64,000 nucleotides of DNA, from positions 1 through 64,000 of the forward strand of contig JAQGDQ010000238.1 in assembly GCA_030141605.1 (NCBI GenBank). The letters are read 5' to 3'. This document shows, one piece after another, positions 62,815 through 64,000 of this stretch. Within the stretch, counting starts at the first letter, position 1; the number at the start of each line of letters is the position of its first letter. The notes under the pieces were generated by a model, which made no database searches, was not told the DNA's origin, and saw nothing but the letters and a program-made list of their open reading frames with translations. Both the position numbers and the translations under genes were made by a program. Source of the stretch: Tubiluchus corallicola. Its lineage: Eukaryota; Priapulida; Priapulimorpha; Priapulimorphida; Tubiluchidae.

Positions 62815-64000
62815 TACAATAAATTATAATGCTTGGATTATTATTTTTCTCACTCTAAGTAAACAGCCTGGGAAAAAGAAATTTTTGTCGTGTTTAAGAA
62901 TTCTGAATTTCTACAGACAGCTGAGGCTTTAACAAGAAAAACGGACTCCTAGGGTTTTTTAATATAAATTAAACGTACAGTACTATAAGATTTGCATAAC
63001 AGTACAGTGTAATTTCCTCATGTATGGACCTTTATGAGGGTGTATCTGAAAATGCACTAGATTGGCATAAAATCACAGACTCTTTAAATTACTTTCAGTT
63101 AAAATTGACCTGAAGTGTCACTTTTAATGTTGCTGTTAAATTAATGATTAGTTTATGTTAACATTAACTTGTTATATTATGACTCAGTATTAACGTTAAG
63201 TCAATGTTATCTTAAAATTGATGTTAAGTGATGACGTGGGTTTTCCCGGAAACTGTTGACATGAAACAGTGGAACACACGAAATATAAAAATGTCAAGAA
63301 AATACAAATTAACGTAACTTTTATAATGTTTTAAATGCACAATAATGGTTTAAAGTCGCAATCTTTTCTCACGCTTGAAATTTTTTTCGTAAATTATTTT
63401 CGGGACATTAATGCGAGGATATAGCGCAGTGGTCACTGTTACGGTGTGCAGTTAGCGACTTTGGAAGTTAAGCAACACCATGCCTGTTAAGTAAGCAAAA
63501 CGAATGAGTGACTGGTCGGTAAATTGTTTTGGTGCGGTTTAATCTGTCATGTTGGCCAACGTGGCTTTGTTGGCTCAGTGTCTCCTCTTCAAGGATTATC
63601 ATGGACAAGGAGATTCTACAACTGCAAGCCTAAATAAAGTAAATCCTATCCCTAATGCCGGATTCCGACTTACACTGTGCTAGATTTATGAAAAATTATG
63701 CTCCAGGAAATGTACCTTATATATACGATTCATGCTATACCTTATATATACTTTATATATACCTTATATGTACCTTATATACACGATTATATAGCTACAT
63801 GCTAGAATCAACTATATGTATTGCTGTAATAACTGTAATACTACACTAATTGTATTAATTCCATTGGATATAAACGATTATATATATATACGATTCACTA
63901 TGTCATATTTCTTATTAAAAAATACATAGTGCAAACAAGCAGTATACACAACGCCATGATAACCAATGTGTGCCAGTTTGTCAGAGTCGTACGATTACTA
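62815..64000. other. probable SLC18 intron or flank, nothing coding seen
   Basis: The SLC18 gene continues past the right edge, so this is likely intron. It holds a 5S-like SINE (63408-63640) and TA-rich cctta repeats near 63715-63785. I looked for the preceding SLC18 exon here and did not find it. Confidence 0.5.
63408..63640 (+). mobile_element. 5S-like SINE, degenerate copy E
   Basis: gactttggaagttaagcaac, catgcctgttaagta and gaatgagtgact follow the 5S rRNA order. It is preceded by an A-box-like tagcgcagtggtca. Boundaries approximate. Confidence 0.55.

Noticed and set aside
62489-62932. Long open frames on both strands
   Set aside because: They come from the (CAATA)n array, whose 5-bp period happens to lack stops.

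Overview
The window is animal (metazoan) nuclear DNA. It is AT-rich, has long spliceosomal introns with GT..AG borders, and is full of microsatellites, minisatellites, SINE-like repeats and decayed LINE pieces. Six genes can be supported. Introns, TATA boxes, Notch-type regulatory sites and bHLH-WRPW repressors exclude a prokaryote or fungus. I cannot fix the phylum. Gene content fits an invertebrate, and the base composition would suit a tunicate or another marine invertebrate, but that is a guess.

Layout. (1) 1-8760: no gene found; a 29-bp minisatellite attached to a SINE, a TA-rich palindrome, a (TACTA)n array and a dead LINE fragment. (2) 8761-20740, plus strand: a complete nine-exon SLC35F6-type transporter gene. 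(3) 20741-24666: convergent intergenic DNA. (4) 24667-51213: a cluster of four Hes/E(spl)-type bHLH repressor genes. These are a four-exon Hes1-like gene (minus), a single-coding-exon gene called HesB-1 here (minus), a miniature Hes ending in FRPW and lacking an Orange domain (mini-Hes, minus), and HesB-2 (plus), an almost identical inverted copy of HesB-1. (5) 56215-62274, minus strand: the last nine coding exons of an SLC18 (VMAT/VAChT-type) vesicular transporter, whose 5' half lies beyond the right edge.

The most interesting part is the regulatory layer of the Hes cluster. All four Hes genes carry Su(H)/CSL (Notch effector) sites upstream. In most places these form paired, head-to-head sites with a constant gap: exactly 17 nt at five promoter sites and at one isolated site, and 16 nt at the Hes1-like promoter. 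In HesB-1, HesB-2 and mini-Hes the second half-site runs straight into CACGAG, an N-box of the kind Hes proteins bind, so activator and repressor sites would overlap. E-boxes for proneural factors lie close by. An isolated paired site (48396-48428) and an isolated Su(H)-TATA promoter (32609-32625) have no recognised gene attached. Together this looks like an E(spl)-complex-like, Notch-driven, self-repressing locus. Both HesB genes also have an intron in the 3' UTR, which could limit mRNA life.

All protein calls are from hand translation and remembered family features; no database search was run. Names such as HesB and mini-Hes are local labels.
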